DNA of 64,000 nucleotides from Candidatus Eisenbergiella stercoravium. Its GTDB lineage: Bacteria; Bacillota; Clostridia; Lachnospirales; Lachnospiraceae. The stretch is from contig DXHY01000031.1 of NCBI GenBank assembly GCA_019113175.1, positions 1 to 64,000 on the forward strand. The letters run 5' to 3'. Each line of letters opens with the position of its first letter. The stretch's first letter is position 1. Under the pieces are notes generated by a model, which was not told the DNA's origin, did no database searches, and worked only from the letters and a program-made list of their open reading frames with translations. Below are positions 42,445 to 51,920 of the stretch, one piece after another. Position numbers and translations under genes: made by a program.

Positions 42445-43602
42445 TTATTCAGCGTCGTCTCCCTGCTGCGCGATCACCGCATCAATATCTACGGGAACCA
42501 CATCAGAATCTGCTTCCTTCTCAGCGGGCTCTTCCTTCGCTTCCTTGGGCTCATTCAGCAGAGCCTTAATGCTCAGGCTGATCTTCTTATCCGCTTCATT
42601 GAAGTCAACCACCTTCGCGGTGATCTCCTGACCGGTCTTGAGAACATCTGACGGCTTATCCACATGCTCCTTCGCGATCTGAGATACATGAAGCAGAGCG
42701 TCCACGCCGGGCTCCAGCTCGATGAAAGCGCCGAAGTCGGTCATTCTTGCAACCTTTCCGGTCACAACGTTGCCTACCGCATACTTCTCAGCCGCATTTC
42801 TCCAGGGATTTGCATCCTCGAACTTCATGGTGAGAGCGATTTTGGTTCCGTTGATATCCTTGATCTGAACCTTCACCTTGTCGCCAACCTTGAATACCTT
42901 TCTGGGATGCTCAATTCTGCCCCAGGACATCTCGGAAATATGAAGCAGTCCATCCGCTCCTCCCAGATCGATGAAGGCACCGAAGTCGGTTACATTCTTG
43001 ACAACGCCTTCCACCATATCTCCTACATGGATTCTCTCCAGAAGTTCCTTCTGCATCTCAGCCTTTCTCGCAAGGATGAGCTGCTTACGGTCGCCAATAT
43101 ATCTTCTTCTCTTCGGATTGTACTCGCTGATCACGAATTCAATCTCCTGTCCCGCATACTTGCCGAGATCCTTCTCGTAAGTGTCGGAAACCAGGCTGGC
43201 GGGAATGAAAATTCTTACCTCGTCCACGATAACGCTCAGGCCGCCTTCCAGCACCTGGGTAACCTTCGCCTTCAGAACCTCGTGATTGTTATAAGCCTCT
43301 TCGATTCTCTTGTTTCCTCTGTCGGCCGCCAGACGCTTATAGGAAAGGATAACCTGTCCATCTCCGTCATTGACCTTCAGAACCTTGACTTCCATCTTGT
43401 CACCAGGCTTAACGACCGTCGTCATATCAACGCTTGAATCGTTAGTGTACTCATTTCTGGTAAGAACTCCGTCAGACTTGTATCCAATGTTAAGGATCAC
43501 TTCTTCAGGCTTCACGTCAATGACTGTGCCTTCCACAACCTCACCGGCGTGTATTGTTTTTAATGACTCCTCCAACATTTGTTCAAAAGTTAACTCTGAC
43601 AT
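42445..43602 (-). CDS. rpsA: Ribosomal protein S1-like RNA-binding protein
   Basis: A 385-residue protein with four S1 domains, as in clostridial RpsA: the first from about residue 18 (GEVVEGTVIDVKPEEVILNI), and the last two with GVVKNVTDFGAFIDLGGADG and GKVARMTDFGAFIELEPGVD. The C terminus is a Glu/Lys/Ala tail. Its start lies inside the ispH 3' end (20 bp overlap), where ispH codons supply GAGGAGG. In many Clostridia ispH and rpsA are fused; here they are separate but overlapping. Confidence 0.94.
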   Translation of the reverse strand: MSELTFEQMLEESLKTIHAGEVVEGTVIDVKPEEVILNIGYKSDGVLTRNEYTNDSSVDMTTVVKPGDKMEVKVLKVNDGDGQVILSYKRLAADRGNKRIEEAYNNHEVLKAKVTQVLEGGLSVIVDEVRIFIPASLVSDTYEKDLGKYAGQEIEFVISEYNPKRRRYIGDRKQLILARKAEMQKELLERIHVGDMVEGVVKNVTDFGAFIDLGGADGLLHISEMSWGRIEHPRKVFKVGDKVKVQIKDINGTKIALTMKFEDANPWRNAAEKYAVGNVVTGKVARMTDFGAFIELEPGVDALLHVSQIAKEHVDKPSDVLKTGQEITAKVVDFNEADKKISLSIKALLNEPKEAKEEPAEKEADSDVVPVDIDAVIAQQGDDAE

Positions 43603-44479
43603 AATTTTGAACCTCCTCGATTAATTTATTCGGGGTAGACGCTCCGGCTGTAATACCTACCAGGCGGACAGCTTCCGGCAGTTCTAAATGCAAGTCATCC
43701 AGTGTCTGTATCAAACAGGTGTGAGCACATTCCCTGGAACAGATCTCGTACAGCTTCCTGGTATTGGAACTGTGCTTTCCACCGATCACTATCATAGCAT
43801 CGACCTTAGCTGCAATATCCTTTGCCTCAGTTTGTCTCTCCTCAGTTGCGTTACAGATAGTATTCACAACACTAATATCATAACCTCTTTTTTGAAAAAT
43901 TTCAACTAATTCTTGAAATTTATTGTAGTTAAATGTCGTCTGCGACACAATACACAGTTTTTCTCCCTCTTTCGAAGAGAATTGAGCGGCCTCTTCCTCC
44001 GATTCAACCACTACCGCAGGAGTCACCGACCAGCCCATGATCCCTTCCACCTCAGGGTGTCCTGCGTTTCCGATGATGACGATTTTCTTTCCTTCCGTGC
44101 TTTCCTTCTCCACGATTCTGTGGATCCGCTTCACAAACGGACAGGTGGCATCGATGCAGGAGAGGCCCTTCTTTTCAATCTTTTCCTGAATCCGCTTCGG
44201 CACGCCGTGGGAGCGGATGATCACCGTCCCCTCTGTAAGCGCGTCCAGGGCTCCTTCTGATTCCAGCACCCGGACACCTCTGTTTTCCAGATCCTGTACC
44301 ACAATCTCATTGTGAATGATCGGCCCGTAGGTGTAGATGGGCTTTGCAGAGGGCTGACCTGCCGGGGCAGGGTCTGCCCCGGCGGCCTTCGCCGCCGCTT
44401 CGATCTGCTCATATACCTGATCCACGGCGCGCTTCACTCCAAAACAGAAGCCCGCGCTCTTTGCAAGAATTACTTCCAT
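43583..44479 (-). CDS. ispH: 4-hydroxy-3-methylbut-2-enyl diphosphate reductase
   Basis: Last enzyme of the MEP isoprenoid pathway, an Fe-S protein. The 298-residue product has the three cluster cysteines in SAGFCFGVKRAVD, DATCPFVKRIH and NTICNATEERQTEA, plus IIRSHGVP. It starts 2 bp after the cmk stop and its 3' end overlaps rpsA. Confidence 0.96.
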   Translation of the reverse strand: MEVILAKSAGFCFGVKRAVDQVYEQIEAAAKAAGADPAPAGQPSAKPIYTYGPIIHNEIVVQDLENRGVRVLESEGALDALTEGTVIIRSHGVPKRIQEKIEKKGLSCIDATCPFVKRIHRIVEKESTEGKKIVIIGNAGHPEVEGIMGWSVTPAVVVESEEEAAQFSSKEGEKLCIVSQTTFNYNKFQELVEIFQKRGYDISVVNTICNATEERQTEAKDIAAKVDAMIVIGGKHSSNTRKLYEICSRECAHTCLIQTLDDLHLELPEAVRLVGITAGASTPNKLIEEVQNYVRVNF

Positions 44480-44481
44480 AA

Positions 44482-45156
44482 TTATATGCAGCCTTTCTGC
44501 CTGCAGATGGAAAGCACCGCTTCCACCGCCTGGTCAATGGTCATATCCGAAGTATCCAGATGCACCGCGTCCTCCGCTTCCCGAAGCGGAGAAATCTCCC
44601 GGTTTCTGTCATCCTCGTCCCGTTTGATAATCTTTGCTTCTACACTTTCCAGCGTTTCCGGGGTGTCTCCCTTTGCGGTAAGCTCATCGAATCTTCTCTT
44701 CGCCCGCACTGCCGTACTGGCCGTGAGAAAAATCTTCACATCTGCATCCGGAAGGATACAGGTTCCGATGTCCCGTCCGTCCATGAGGACATTATTCTGA
44801 GCGGCAAGACTTCTCTGCAGATCCAGAAGCTTTGCCCGCACCGCGGGAACTGCAGAAGCTGCGGAAGACATTCTTGTCACCTCATCGGTACGGATCAGGC
44901 CGTTCACATTTTCTCCGTTCAGGCTGACAACCTGCTCTCCGTCCTGATAGGTGATGGACACATCCGCTCCCACACACCGTTCTGCGATCGCTTCCTTCTC
45001 CTCCGGCTTCACACCCTGCCGGATCAGGTACAGAGCGATGGCCCGGTACATGGCTCCGGTATCCACATAAATAAAACCCAGCTTTTCGGCCGCTCTGCGG
45101 GCGACGGTACTTTTTCCCGCACCTGCCGGTCCGTCAATTGCGATATTGATGCTCAT
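44482..45156 (-). CDS. cmk: Cytidylate kinase
   Basis: Phosphorylates CMP/dCMP. The 224-residue protein has Walker A DGPAGAGKSTVA, YVDTGAMYRA and MDGRDIGTCILPDA. Start 45156 has GGAGACAG upstream; four codons above it are in frame but contain the SD. First gene of the cmk-ispH-rpsA operon, a common clostridial order. Confidence 0.96.
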   Translation of the reverse strand: MSINIAIDGPAGAGKSTVARRAAEKLGFIYVDTGAMYRAIALYLIRQGVKPEEKEAIAERCVGADVSITYQDGEQVVSLNGENVNGLIRTDEVTRMSSAASAVPAVRAKLLDLQRSLAAQNNVLMDGRDIGTCILPDADVKIFLTASTAVRAKRRFDELTAKGDTPETLESVEAKIIKRDEDDRNREISPLREAEDAVHLDTSDMTIDQAVEAVLSICRQKGCI

Positions 45157-45187
45157 GACTGTCTCCATTTCTTTTCTTCATTCACCG

Positions 45188-45219
45188 AAAAAAGCGGAAT
45201 GAATGACAATTCCGCTTTT
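45188..45219. terminator. Terminator-like hairpin upstream of cmk
   Basis: Perfect 11 bp arms AAAAGCGGAAT/ATTCCGCTTTT with T runs on both sides. It would end minus-strand transcription from the membrane-protein gene at 45367 before the cmk promoter. Confidence 0.75.
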
Positions 45220-45366
45220 CTCTTTTTCTATTTGATTATATCCGAATTCCTTTTTTTGTGCAATTCCCGATTTTCCCGGAGATTGTCTGCCTTATAATAC
45301 CAGAAACGAAGAGGCCAGGCAAGGGAACGACTTATACGGATACGGGCGGGGCGGCGTATACGCCTT

Positions 45367-46392
45367 CTAGCCCGCCACGAACGCCTGCATCGCCAGATAA
45401 ATATTCAGGGCGGAGGCAGCTCCCAGCAGAAGCGCGGCCCAGTTCAGGATGAGAAAGCAGACTCTCACGGCTCCTTTCTCCCATTCTTTTTTACGGAGAG
45501 CCAGAAACAGATCTGCCGCGGAAAGCAGGATGGGAAACAGGAAGATGAAAAGATTGTCTGCCGTTGAAAACCAGTCGATATATTCATATTCATCAACAAT
45601 CCACGCTCCGTTCAGCTGAAGCTGCATTCCGAAGCGGAACAGAAACAGCAGACATACCGTCTGAACCACATAAACGATTCTTCTTTTTTCCCCGCTCCTG
45701 TTCCGGCCCTCCCCGGATTCAGCCAGCTCCATATCCACATTTCGGAAGCGAAGCCACAGGTACAAAAGGAGGACACCAAGCGCCAGACAGACGAGAATCA
45801 GGCAGTTCATCCACAGCACGGTTTCTTCATCCTGACCGTGTCCCATATTGATAAGAAAATAGGCAAGGCAGTATTCCAGTATCCCCGCCAGCAGAAAAAA
45901 CGCTCCGGACAGCTCCAGCATGAACTTAAGCAGCCTGCAAAGCCTCTCCCTCTGCCAGAAGCACAGGAGAAAAAAGAGGGCAAAAATCCCCAGGCTGACC
46001 GCCCCTTCCCGCACACTGAGAGGATGCGTCACAAGACCGAACGCATTCCACGGCCTGTTCAGCCCGTCATCCATAATCTGTGCCGGCATATGGAGCAGAA
46101 GCTCCGTACAGTGCCAAAAAATCCCCCACACCAGAGCCGAGCTTCCTCTACCCCAGCCATAGCTCCACAGCCAGCAACCTTCCAGCACTCCAAGAAACCA
46201 TACGGAATCCAGCGAGCCCGCCGCGAACAGGCGCCGCAGGACCTCAATGACGCAAAGCAGGGCAAACCACAGCCGGACTCCCAGCCTTTTTCCCCCTTTA
46301 TACTCCTCTTTTCCGTAAAGATGAAAAAAGGCTCCCACCAGTATTCCCATATGCAGCGCAGTTTCCATCCCTGCAAAAACCAATGTCAGCAT
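45367..46392 (-). CDS. Polytopic membrane protein of unknown function
   Basis: A 341-residue protein with about eight to nine hydrophobic segments (for example VREGAVSLGIFALFFLLCFW, CLILVCLALGVLLLYLWLRF and WAALLLGAASALNIYLAM). It is rich in Trp, Leu and Cys. No family motif was recognised. It stands alone between divergent and convergent genes, with a terminator at 45188-45219. Confidence 0.7.
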   Translation of the reverse strand: MLTLVFAGMETALHMGILVGAFFHLYGKEEYKGGKRLGVRLWFALLCVIEVLRRLFAAGSLDSVWFLGVLEGCWLWSYGWGRGSSALVWGIFWHCTELLLHMPAQIMDDGLNRPWNAFGLVTHPLSVREGAVSLGIFALFFLLCFWQRERLCRLLKFMLELSGAFFLLAGILEYCLAYFLINMGHGQDEETVLWMNCLILVCLALGVLLLYLWLRFRNVDMELAESGEGRNRSGEKRRIVYVVQTVCLLFLFRFGMQLQLNGAWIVDEYEYIDWFSTADNLFIFLFPILLSAADLFLALRKKEWEKGAVRVCFLILNWAALLLGAASALNIYLAMQAFVAG

Positions 46393-46627
46393 TCCCTTTC
46401 CCTCCGCTCTCTTTTTTCATGATTATAACACAGAAAAAACAAAAATAGGGAGATGTGGCCTGAAACGTCGGATTTTGTTCCTGCTTTCCTGCATCGGAAA
46501 TTTTCTTCCGGTAAAATTTTCGGATTTCGGGCAGAAAAACCGGCCACGGAGTCTGCCGGATATGATACAATCTATGAAAGGATTTTTCCTGCTCTGACAC
46601 AATAAAAAGTGAAAGGATACGGATATT

Positions 46628-47266
46628 TTGAAAACCTATGTGGCAGATCCCAAAATTGCAAGGAAATGGTACTTAAAGAAAAGAAAAGCCTATAAAACCT
46701 ATTGGATTGGCATGGTTATGATGTGGGGAGCTCTCTGCCTCATCCTCCTTCTGGATCTCTCTTTTCTTCTGAGAGCGGATGGAATCGAACAGCTCGTCGA
46801 GGTTCTGCTGTTATGTGCCTGCGCAGATATCCTGCCGGGAATCGCGGCAGTGCTTGGCTATGCGTTCATTAAGGCGGGAGGTCTTGAGTTTCTGATGCGC
46901 CGTCCTTCGGAAAAATGTATCTTCGATGAAGAATCCTTCACACTGGAATATATTCCGGAGCCCGGAAGCCAGGAACGCGAACCGAGAAACTACTACCTGA
47001 TCCGGCACAGGATCCTGTATCAGGATATCCGAAGTGTGGACTATGAGGAAGAGTTGGGGCGCATCACCATCCACGGAACGCATACCATCCTGAAATATTA
47101 TCAGACGAAGGATTCCAAAAAATATGCAGATACTCAGACTATCACCCTGCCCTTCTCCATATTCTGCCGTTATCCGGACTTTGACGAATTGAAGGACAGG
47201 CTGATGGGACTGGGCCAGAATGATTTTCCTGCCGGTTACAGTCATGTATCCTCTTCACAAAAGTAA
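46628..47266 (+). CDS. Hypothetical membrane protein, possibly YcxB-like
   Basis: A 212-residue protein. Two membrane segments lie in the first 90 residues (YWIGMVMMWGALCLILLLDL and the region around LLLCACADILPGIAAVLGYA), followed by a soluble part with YQDIRSVDYEEELGRITIHG and SIFCRYPDFDELKDRLMGLG. The soluble part recalls the YcxB-like C-terminal domain of the gene at 47688. The start codon appears to be TTG with AAAGGA at about 10 bp, so the true start is uncertain. Its 3' end overlaps the convergent lipoprotein gene by 25 bp. Confidence 0.65.
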   Translation: MKTYVADPKIARKWYLKKRKAYKTYWIGMVMMWGALCLILLLDLSFLLRADGIEQLVEVLLLCACADILPGIAAVLGYAFIKAGGLEFLMRRPSEKCIFDEESFTLEYIPEPGSQEREPRNYYLIRHRILYQDIRSVDYEEELGRITIHGTHTILKYYQTKDSKKYADTQTITLPFSIFCRYPDFDELKDRLMGLGQNDFPAGYSHVSSSQK

Positions 47267-47598
47267 AGAAGTTCCTTATCCGTGAGATACGGGCCAATGC
47301 GTTCTGTTTCATTCTCGATTCCATATACCAGAGCCTTTGCCGTATCCTCCAGAGGAAATGCCCTCCATCCGGATTTCTCCTTTATCTGATTCAAAACATC
47401 TACATCCGCACAGTCAAGCACAACGAAAGTGGTTCCATCCCCATGAAATCCCCCTTGAGTGTCCGACGCCGAAATCACCTCACAGGCTGAGACATCAATT
47501 CCGAGTTCTCCGGAAACCTCAGACTGCAGGCTTTCCTCTCCACAGGCGCTTAAAATCAGGAATGCAACAACAGACAGCATACAAAAACTTCTTTTCAT
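47242..47598 (-). CDS. Small lipoprotein of unknown function
   Basis: A 118-residue protein with a lipoprotein signal (MKRSFCMLSVVAFLILSAC, lipobox LSAC). The mature part contains VSGELGIDVSACEVISASDT and FHGDGTTFVVLDCADVDVLN, with no recognised catalytic motif. A strong GGAGGGG precedes the ATG. Confidence 0.72.
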   Translation of the reverse strand: MKRSFCMLSVVAFLILSACGEESLQSEVSGELGIDVSACEVISASDTQGGFHGDGTTFVVLDCADVDVLNQIKEKSGWRAFPLEDTAKALVYGIENETERIGPYLTDKELLYFCEEDT

Positions 47599-47687
47599 CT
47601 TGTCCCCTCCTGCAACACCGGCATTTTCCCCGACTGAGATAGGTACACTTCCCGGTCTGCGATATTTCCGTCCGAATATCCCCCGGC

Positions 47688-48203
47688 TCAGACACGTCCG
47701 GATACAGGGATTACCTTCTGTCCTGTTCTGTCTTCCATAAAGCTGCGGAATTCTCCGGCATTTCCGCCCGTCAACCGCTTCTTGTCATAAGCCTGAGCAT
47801 GGTTGTTGCTGAGTACAAATACGAAGTAATTCTGATCCTCCGTCACATATTTGATCCTGTCATAACGGAATTCGGTCTTTCCGATCTTTGTAATCGACAG
47901 AAATTTATCCTGATAAAACTGGACCCTGCAGTGCTCCGTTCCCGGCAGGACTCTCTTTTTTGCCATATAACCGTTCATCCTGTCTTCAAACAAGAGAAAA
48001 AGGACCAGAATAATAATCGCAGTCAGAGTTACCACGTTAACCCCCAGCATGACTGTGACGAGAATCCCCAGAACCGTCACTGTCCACCCGAAGATATGGG
48101 TTCTCCTGTTCTGCTTCTTCCTTATGGTCTTTCTGAGCGCTCTTGCCATCGCAGAAAGCGCATCGATGTCATAATCTGTCTCAAAGGTAAATTTCTGTTC
48201 CAT
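47688..48203 (-). CDS. YcxB-like membrane protein
   Basis: A 171-residue protein with two adjacent membrane helices (HIFGWTVTVLGILVTVMLGV and VVTLTAIIILVLFLLF) and a C-terminal soluble domain (FLSITKIGKTEFRYDRIKYV, NYFVFVLSNNHAQAYDKKRL, EFRSFMEDRTG) of the YcxB type. Function of this family is unknown. AAGGAGG precedes ATG 48203. Confidence 0.78.
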   Translation of the reverse strand: MEQKFTFETDYDIDALSAMARALRKTIRKKQNRRTHIFGWTVTVLGILVTVMLGVNVVTLTAIIILVLFLLFEDRMNGYMAKKRVLPGTEHCRVQFYQDKFLSITKIGKTEFRYDRIKYVTEDQNYFVFVLSNNHAQAYDKKRLTGGNAGEFRSFMEDRTGQKVIPVSGRV

Positions 48204-48284
48204 ATGAACCTCCTTCTTTCCGCTGCCCGCATCGCGCCGAACTCGTCATACCGTCCGTGACTGCAAAAAACACCTGAATATTCC

Positions 48285-49625
48285 TCACGGCACACTCTCC
48301 CCCGCCAGATGTCCGGTGGACCAGGCGATCTGCAGGTTGAAGCCGCCGGTGAGCGCATCCAGATCCAGAAGCTCTCCCGCCAGGTAAAGGCCGGAAACCA
48401 GTCTGGATTCCATGGTGGATGGATTCACCTCCCGGACGCTGACGCCGCCTCTTGTGATAATGGCCTCCGGGAAGCCACGCGTTCCTGTCACATGAAGCTC
48501 CACATTCTTTATGCGGGCGGCAAATTCCTGACGCTCCTGTCTGGTGATATCGTGTACCCGTTTTTCGGGATCGATGCCGGAAAGAGCTATCATCACGGGA
48601 GTCAGACGGGCAGGAAAGAGTCCGTCCACCGCGTTTCTGAACTGGCGGTTCTTCGCCTCCTCAAAATCCCGGAGGAGCCGTCTGTCCAGCTGCTCCTCGG
48701 AAAGAGCAGGCTTCAGGTCCAGCTTCAGGACCGCATCCACTTTTTCAGTCTCGTCCGTCTTTCCTTTCTTCTTTCCGCCCTTCATTACGCCTGTACGATA
48801 ATAGCTGCTTGCGCTTAAAATCAGAGGACCGCTCACACCGAAGTGGGTGAAAAGCATCTCCCCGAAGCCCTCATAAACCTTCTTTTTTCCCAGGAAGAGG
48901 GCGGCGGAGACATTTTTCAGAGCCAGGCCCTGGAGACTTTTGCACCAGTCCTCCTCGACGGTGAAGGGAACCAGCGAGGGCTCGCAGGGCACCAGCGTAT
49001 GCCCCAGCTTCTGTGCCATCCGGTGGCCGTCTCCGGTGGAGCCGGTTGCGGGATAGGAAAGGCCGCCGCTGCACAGAATGACCGCATCCGCGGGAAGCTC
49101 CTCTCCGGACAGAAGGCGCACACCGCGCACCGCCCGTCCGGACGGCCAATTTCTCCCGGATGCTTTCTGCTCATCGATTTCCTGTCCGTCCCCTCCATGG
49201 GCATCGGCTTCCTGAACGAGAATCTCCTTTACCGATGTGTGCAGACGCACCGTAACGCCGAGACGTTCCAGCTCTTTTGCCAGCGTCCGTATGATGTCTG
49301 AAGAATGGTCGGATACCGGGAAAACCCGGTTTCCACGCTCCACCTTCAGCGGGCAGCCTCTTTTCTCAAAAAATTCCTGTACCGCTCCATTGTCAAAGCC
49401 GTAAATGGCGCTGTACAGGAATCTGGGATTACTGACCACGCTGTCGAACAGCTCCTGGGTATCGCAGGCGTTTGTCAGATTGCAGCGGCCTTTTCCCGTG
49501 ATATAGATTTTCTTTCCCAGCTTTTCATTTTTCTCCAGAAGGAGAACCTGATGCCCCTTCTGTGCGGCTGCTGCTGCCGCCATCATGCCCGCGGCGCCGC
49601 CGCCGATCACAATCACTCTGCTCAT
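48285..49625 (-). CDS. HI0933/YhiN-like FAD-dependent oxidoreductase
   Basis: A 446-residue flavoprotein of the BaiN/HI0933 family: FAD-binding VIVIGGGAAGMMAAAAAA, the diagnostic GKGRCNLTNAC, ILCSGGLSYPATGSTGDGHR, and at the end VREVNPSTMESRLVSGLYLAGELLDLDALTGGFN (two motifs in a row). Substrates are mostly unknown; BaiN has been linked to bile-acid reduction. Its ATG overlaps the rpiR stop (ATGA), so translation is coupled to the regulator. Confidence 0.9.
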   Translation of the reverse strand: MSRVIVIGGGAAGMMAAAAAAQKGHQVLLLEKNEKLGKKIYITGKGRCNLTNACDTQELFDSVVSNPRFLYSAIYGFDNGAVQEFFEKRGCPLKVERGNRVFPVSDHSSDIIRTLAKELERLGVTVRLHTSVKEILVQEADAHGGDGQEIDEQKASGRNWPSGRAVRGVRLLSGEELPADAVILCSGGLSYPATGSTGDGHRMAQKLGHTLVPCEPSLVPFTVEEDWCKSLQGLALKNVSAALFLGKKKVYEGFGEMLFTHFGVSGPLILSASSYYRTGVMKGGKKKGKTDETEKVDAVLKLDLKPALSEEQLDRRLLRDFEEAKNRQFRNAVDGLFPARLTPVMIALSGIDPEKRVHDITRQERQEFAARIKNVELHVTGTRGFPEAIITRGGVSVREVNPSTMESRLVSGLYLAGELLDLDALTGGFNLQIAWSTGHLAGESVP

Positions 49626-50569
49626 GTCTGTCCGTCTCTTTCCGTTTGTAATTTCTTCTCCGCTTTCGGGAGCGTAAACAGGGAATCTTCGTCAATCCGG
49701 TCGATCTCATCCTGCATGGATACCTGGTAATTGTTCCAGACTCCTTCCAGGCTTTCCAGACTCTCCCGCACCGTCTGCGGCTGCTTCAGGCACAGGGCAA
49801 CCACCAGGGCGTTGATCACGCTTAAGGGAGCGACCAGGGAATCCACGATGGAAACCATGTCGCTCGCCGCGAAAAGATTGCAGGAAGAATACAGGCACAT
49901 GGGAGAATGCACGCTGTCGGTGATGGTGATCACCTTCGCGTTCCTGTCATTGGCAAACTCAAGCGCTTTCAGGGTACGCATGGAATACCTCGGGAACCCG
50001 ATTCCGATGACAGCATCTTCTCTGCCTATGCGGAGCATCTGTTCAAACACCTCGCTCGGGCTGACGGTTTTTAACAGCACAATCCCGCCCCGCACCATGT
50101 TCAGGTAAAAGCTTAAAAATTCCGCAAGGGGAGCACAGCTTCGGATACCGATCACATAGACCGTCTTCGCCTCCAGCAGAATATCCACCGCCGCATCGAA
50201 GGCAGCCGCATCCAGGCTTTCTGTGGTCGCCCGGATGTTGTCCATGTCGCTTGCGAGCACGCTTTCAATCACCTCCGACTGGCTTCTCCCGGCATATTTC
50301 ACGCCGACCCGTTCCACCGCGTTCAGGCGGCTGGTCACCCGCGCTGCCAGCTCCGCCTGCATCTCGGGATAACCGGAATAACCGATGCCTGAGGCAAAAC
50401 GGACCACTGTGGACTCGCTGACATGAAGCTGACGTCCCAGCCTCGCCGCCGTCATAAACGCCGCCTGGTCGTAATGCTCCAGAATAAAAGCAGCAATCGC
50501 CTTATGTCCCTTGCTCATATGAGGAAATTTTTCATTGATTCTTGCGATGATGTCCCTTTCTCTGTCCAT
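49622..50569 (-). CDS. MurR/RpiR-family transcriptional regulator
   Basis: A 315-residue regulator: an RpiR HTH at residues 1-77 (MTAARLGRQLHVSESTVVRF) and a SIS sugar-phosphate-binding domain at about 125-260 (KTVYVIGIRSCAPLAEFLSF, DAVIGIGFPRYSMRTLKALE). It is co-transcribed with the downstream flavoprotein, an unusual pairing because SIS regulators generally control amino-sugar metabolism. GGAG precedes ATG 50569. Confidence 0.9.
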   Translation of the reverse strand: MDRERDIIARINEKFPHMSKGHKAIAAFILEHYDQAAFMTAARLGRQLHVSESTVVRFASGIGYSGYPEMQAELAARVTSRLNAVERVGVKYAGRSQSEVIESVLASDMDNIRATTESLDAAAFDAAVDILLEAKTVYVIGIRSCAPLAEFLSFYLNMVRGGIVLLKTVSPSEVFEQMLRIGREDAVIGIGFPRYSMRTLKALEFANDRNAKVITITDSVHSPMCLYSSCNLFAASDMVSIVDSLVAPLSVINALVVALCLKQPQTVRESLESLEGVWNNYQVSMQDEIDRIDEDSLFTLPKAEKKLQTERDGQT

Positions 50570-50631
50570 GACCGATGCTCCGCTCTCATTTTCTGAAAAT
50601 TTCGTTTTCAGATCGTCTGCAGCTCATGCCT

Positions 50632-51612
50632 TTATCCTTCCTTCAGCATCAACGCGTTCCCATGGACGGATATCCTGTCGAAGCTTCGTAAGAAGCTGGA
50701 TACCCGGTTGTAGCCATAGTCGCTGACGTTGAACTGAGGATGCTTTTTTTTCAGATGATCCAGGACGAGGGAGAGGTTGTCCACCTTTCCGCCGTTCTTC
50801 TTTAAAAACGCGATGATCTCCTTCTCCAGAGCCTCCGGCCCGGCCTGCTCCTTCAGCTCGATCCGGTAGGAGGTTCCCTCCTGAATGATGGTGAGCTTCG
50901 GACATTTATCCCGAAGAAGCGTTACCAGCTTGGTATAGCCGTAGTTTCTGGCATCAAATTCAATGAACTTGTCGCCCAGTCTGCTGCCCACCTCGCCCAG
51001 ATAGGTGGGTTTTCCCTTGTTTTCATTGTTCTGCACAAAGGTAATGATGGCTTCCTCGATCTCACTGATAGGCGTTACCGTGCTGTCCTGTTTTTCCTCC
51101 GGCGCGCTTGACTTATGCTTCCGTCCGCCGCCTGAGGCCTTGGGACTGTCTGTACTCTTCTCCTCCATCTCTCCGGAAATCAGGTCCAGACGGATGAATT
51201 TATTACAGGCCTTGGTCAGAGCAAGAGGCGTCTTGGATTCTCCCATCCCGATCACATACATCTGCGCTTCCCGCAGCCGCATCGCCAGCTTGGTAAAATC
51301 GCTGTCGCTGGTCACCAGGCAGAAGCCGTCCACCTTTCCGGAATAGAGAATGTCCATGGCGTCGATCACCATGGCCATGTCCGTCGCATTTTTCCCGATG
51401 GTATAATTGAACTGCTGGATGGGGTTGATGGAATTTTCCAGAAGCGTATCCTCCTTCCAGCCGTTTCCCTTCGCCCAGTTCCCGTAGATTCTCCGATAGG
51501 ATGCGTAGCCGTAATCCGCAATTTCATTAAAAATGCTTGCCGCATATTTTTCGCTGATGTTGTCCGCGTCGATCAGCACCGCAAAATGTTTCTTTTCTTC
51601 TTCGTCGTTCAT
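50632..51612 (-). CDS. NYN-domain nuclease with two OST-HTH/LOTUS domains
   Basis: A 326-residue protein with a PIN-like NYN domain at residues 1-150 (FAVLIDADNISEKYAASIFN, YSGKVDGFCLVTSDSDF with conserved Asp), a Ser/Lys-rich linker, then two LOTUS domains (about 175-245 and 255-326; each ends in a YGY-K/NR type motif such as ARNYGYTKLVTLLRDKCP and VSDYGYNRVSSFLRSF). LOTUS domains bind RNA, including G-quadruplexes in some cases. RNA cleavage or decay is likely; the target is unknown. GGAGGGAG precedes ATG 51612. Confidence 0.92.
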   Translation of the reverse strand: MNDEEEKKHFAVLIDADNISEKYAASIFNEIADYGYASYRRIYGNWAKGNGWKEDTLLENSINPIQQFNYTIGKNATDMAMVIDAMDILYSGKVDGFCLVTSDSDFTKLAMRLREAQMYVIGMGESKTPLALTKACNKFIRLDLISGEMEEKSTDSPKASGGGRKHKSSAPEEKQDSTVTPISEIEEAIITFVQNNENKGKPTYLGEVGSRLGDKFIEFDARNYGYTKLVTLLRDKCPKLTIIQEGTSYRIELKEQAGPEALEKEIIAFLKKNGGKVDNLSLVLDHLKKKHPQFNVSDYGYNRVSSFLRSFDRISVHGNALMLKEG

Positions 51613-51789
51613 GTCTCCCTCCACTTCCGGGTTTGGTGAAATTTCGTCCGTTCCGCTCTCTCTGGCAGCCCGCTTTCCGGAGCCGCCGCTCCTTTCAGTA
51701 TAACACAGCTTCGGCGGAAAGTCACGACAGTTCGATGGCTGGAATACGCGCTGAAGATAAGATCCGCTCAGGATCTGTGCTTTGCATCC

Positions 51790-51871
51790 GCTAAAAAACT
51801 GCTAAGACAATGCTAGGATTCCGCTAAGCATTTTTGCAGATATTTTCTTCCAAATTTCCCTGTGCTAAAAT
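51790..51871 (+). promoter_or_regulatory. Four-copy 11 bp direct repeat and promoter of the 47-residue membrane protein
   Basis: GCTAA occurs at 51790, 51801 and 51823 and GCTAG at 51812: four copies with an exact 11 bp period. They end 16 bp before the weak -35 region (TTTTCT, 51843-51848), and an extended -10 (TGC-TAAAAT) lies at 51863-51871. Eleven-bp-phased direct repeats just upstream of the -35 are typical binding sites of OmpR/PhoB-family response regulators. The remainder of 51613-51789 shows no gene. Confidence 0.6.
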
Positions 51872-51920
51872 AGAAGACGTTGAAAAAGACAGCAATCCAC
51901 AGATAAAGGGGGCAGCTACA

